Source of the DNA: Archangiaceae bacterium
GTDB taxonomy: Bacteria > Myxococcota > Myxococcia > Myxococcales > Myxococcaceae
Direction: 5' to 3'
NCBI GenBank assembly: GCA_023248915.1
Contig: JAHFDQ010000301.1
Coordinates: 1 to 7,625 of the forward strand
Length of the DNA: 7,625 nt
Part shown: positions 5,991 to 7,625 of the stretch, piece after piece
Layout of the letters: every line of letters begins with the position of its first letter
Position numbering within the stretch: position 1 is the first letter of the stretch
Notes under the pieces: generated by a model
Databases searched by the model: none
Told to the model about the DNA's origin: nothing
The model's input: only the letters and a program-made list of their open reading frames with translations
Made by a program: the position numbers and the translations under genes

Positions 5991-7208
5991 ATGCCCAGTC
6001 GCCGTGTTGCCCCGAGCCTGTTGGCAGCCTGCTTCGCGCTCTCCCTCTGCGCCTGCACGGAGAAGAAGGCCGAACCCGAGGCGACGAAGCCCGCCGCCGT
6101 CGAAGCGCCCAAGCCCCCGCCGCCCCCTGCCCCCGCGCCGGCCAAGGTCGAGCGGGCGCTGAAGGAATGCGCCGCGCCGGTCGAGATCGCGGCGGCCACT
6201 GCGGTGAAGGTGGGCGACCGCGACGCGAAGTCGGCCGGCTACAAGCTGACCTTCGAAGGCAAGAAGGCCGACGGGCAGCTGGTGCTGGGCGTGCTGGGCC
6301 CCATCAACGAAGACTCGGGGCAGAACATGCTCGCCCTGAAGAAGTACGTGAAGTTCTTCGAGGAAGACAAGGCCGACGCCATCATCGTCACCGGCGACGT
6401 GGGCGAGGTCGCCGACGGCATCGCCCGGGTGCTGAAGGTGCTGGCCGAGACGAAGCTGCCGGTGCTCGTGGTCATCGGCAACCGCGAGTGCCGGGCCGAG
6501 TTCACCGACGGCGTCAACCTCGCGAAGAAGGAATTCTCGAACATCATCAACCTCAGCGAGACGAGGGCCGTCGAGTTTCCCGAGCTGACCATCGTCTCGC
6601 TGCCGGGGTACCACGACCCGTCCTACATTCCTTGCGCGACGGGCTGCCAGTACTTCAAGAGCACGGTGGACGAGGTCATCAGCATGGCCAAGGAAGCCAA
6701 GCGGCCGGTGATGATGGTGGCGCACGGGCCGCCCCACGGCGACGGCAGCCAGGCCCTCGACTACGCCTCGGCGGGCGGCAACGTCGGCGACCCCGAAGAG
6801 AACCGCGCGATTCGCGAGGGCAACATCGCCTTCGGCGTGTACTCGAACATCAAGGAAGCGGGAGGCCGGGCGACGTCCGACGCGGCCGGCACCACCCAGT
6901 TGAAACAGGCGACTCCTTCCAAGACGCTGTACCTGAACCCGGGCCCGGCCGACACGATGGGCTGGGAATTGAACGACGGCACCAAGAGCGTGGGCCTCGC
7001 GGCGACCGTCACCTTGAAGGACGGCCAGGCGAGCTTCAAGCTGCTGCGCGCCAAGCCGATGACTCCGGCCGAAAAGGCCGACGCGAAGAAGCTCGACCCG
7101 CCCGCGCGGCCGGGCGCCGAAGGGAAAGAAGGCGCCGACACGGGCGCTCCGGTCCCCGACAAGGCCGCCGAAGGGGCGAAGGTCCCCGCGCCCGATTCGA
7201 AGAAGTAG
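5991..7208 (+). CDS. Lipoprotein with degenerate calcineurin-like phosphoesterase domain
   Basis: A 405-residue lipoprotein: signal sequence 1-21, lipobox LCAC, acylated Cys at 22. It has a Pro/Ala/Lys-rich linker (24-53) and a second Lys/Ala/Pro-rich tail (about 354-405). The domain at 95-353 follows calcineurin-like metallophosphoesterase order, but most catalytic residues differ. The DxH of motif I is replaced by GPINED (103-108). Motif II keeps D136 in VTGD. Motif III is GNRE (163-166) instead of GNHE. Motif IV keeps H245 in AHGPPHG. The usual GHxHEAGG reads SNIKEAGG (285-292). LYLNPG (313-318) matches the conserved C-terminal strand. Of the expected ligands only D136, N164 and H245 remain, so metal-dependent catalysis is doubtful and a binding or structural role more likely. 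C215 and C219 could form a disulfide. A strong Shine-Dalgarno supports the start. The MshEN gene follows 16 bases downstream, suggesting an operon. Confidence 0.8.
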   Translation: MPSRRVAPSLLAACFALSLCACTEKKAEPEATKPAAVEAPKPPPPPAPAPAKVERALKECAAPVEIAAATAVKVGDRDAKSAGYKLTFEGKKADGQLVLGVLGPINEDSGQNMLALKKYVKFFEEDKADAIIVTGDVGEVADGIARVLKVLAETKLPVLVVIGNRECRAEFTDGVNLAKKEFSNIINLSETRAVEFPELTIVSLPGYHDPSYIPCATGCQYFKSTVDEVISMAKEAKRPVMMVAHGPPHGDGSQALDYASAGGNVGDPEENRAIREGNIAFGVYSNIKEAGGRATSDAAGTTQLKQATPSKTLYLNPGPADTMGWELNDGTKSVGLAATVTLKDGQASFKLLRAKPMTPAEKADAKKLDPPARPGAEGKEGADTGAPVPDKAAEGAKVPAPDSKK

Positions 7209-7224
7209 CCGGCCCCCGTCCATC

Positions 7225-7625
7225 GTGAGTATCCCCACCTCCACCAATTCGGGGAAGAAGCGCCGCCTGGGAGAAATCCTCAGGGACGCGGGGCTGCTCA
7301 CCGAAGAGCAGCTCCAGGCGGCGCTCCAGGAACAGCGCAAGTGGGGCGGCAAGCTCGGCCGCACCCTCGTAGAGATGGGCTTCATTCAGGAAGAGATGAT
7401 GATGAAGGCCCTGTCGAGGCAGTTGACGCTACCGCTGGTGGACCTCGACCGGACCGCGCTGTCCCCTGACATCGTCCAGTGGTTGAGGGTGGACATGGCC
7501 GAACGCTGGGGGGTTTTTCCGCTCGGTGGCGATCGCAAGGCGCGGGTGATTCACCTGGCGACGTCCGACCCCACCAACTCCGCGGTCATGCGCGAGATCG
7601 CCGACACCACCAAGATGAAGCCGAC
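7225..7625 (+). CDS. GspE/PilB-type MshEN (c-di-GMP-binding) N-terminal domain protein (3' end outside window)
   Basis: Open from GTG 7225 to the right edge (133 complete codons, no stop). Residues 14-66 form two 24-residue MshEN motifs separated by a 5-residue spacer. The first, R14-Q37, begins RLGEIL; the second, K43-Q66, begins KLGRTL. Each ends in a LxxQ pattern (QAALQEQ, MKALSRQ). This 24-5-24 layout is the cyclic-di-GMP-binding module at the N-terminus of MshE, PilB and some GspE ATPases. The second motif has Lys in place of the usual first Arg. Residues 67-133 (LPLVDLD, WGVFPLGG, LATSDPTN) continue the GspE N-terminal fold. Whether the ATPase domain follows cannot be seen; stand-alone MshEN proteins also exist. 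GTG is the only plausible start near the motif, and its Shine-Dalgarno is weak. It probably shares a transcript with the preceding phosphoesterase-like lipoprotein. Confidence 0.85.
   Translation, partial: MSIPTSTNSGKKRRLGEILRDAGLLTEEQLQAALQEQRKWGGKLGRTLVEMGFIQEEMMMKALSRQLTLPLVDLDRTALSPDIVQWLRVDMAERWGVFPLGGDRKARVIHLATSDPTNSAVMREIADTTKMKP

Noticed and set aside
5907..7385. 492-codon leftward open frame opposite the phosphoesterase-like gene
   Set aside because: Shadow of the coding strand: low-complexity Arg/Gly/Leu/Val composition, no motif, and it also runs across the divergent regulatory gap and the MshEN gene start.

Overview
The window looks like ordinary chromosome from a high-GC Gram-negative bacterium, most likely a myxobacterium. 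That is an inference. It rests on the very GC-rich third codon positions, the density of lipoproteins with Pro/Ala/Lys-rich linkers, the long two-domain SppA, and the GspE/PilB-type N-terminal domain. I see no insertion sequence, phage, CRISPR, tRNA or rRNA. The genes are tightly packed, and the longest gap between genes is about 90 bases.

Left block, reading leftward: sppA (615-2300) encodes a two-domain signal peptide peptidase. It overlaps by four bases (ATGA) a lipoprotein gene that runs off the left edge (1-618). The leader of that lipoprotein contains a tandem 22-base repeat. A 61-base gap separates sppA from a divergent small membrane-protein gene (2362-2697).

Middle block: rtcA (RNA 3'-phosphate cyclase, 2694-3773, leftward) converges on the small membrane-protein gene. 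It diverges from an ion-transporter-superfamily permease (about 3819-5069, rightward). Both start codons appear to be TTG, and a perfect 8-base inverted repeat lies almost midway between them. The permease converges on an unrecognised lipoprotein gene (5066-5899, leftward). At both convergent junctions the two stop codons interlock in one CTAG palindrome.

Right block, reading rightward: a 91-base divergent region (5900-5990) holds two inverted repeats and a strong ribosome binding site. It precedes a lipoprotein with a metallophosphoesterase-like fold that has lost most of its metal ligands (5991-7208). Sixteen bases later begins a protein with an MshEN-type (24-5-24) cyclic-di-GMP-binding N-terminus (7225 to the right edge), probably a GspE/PilB-family protein.

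No single multi-gene system dominates. The most unusual items are the degenerate phosphoesterase paired with an MshEN protein, the symmetric inverted repeat between rtcA and the permease, the doubly used CTAG stop overlap, and the repeat translated inside a lipoprotein leader.
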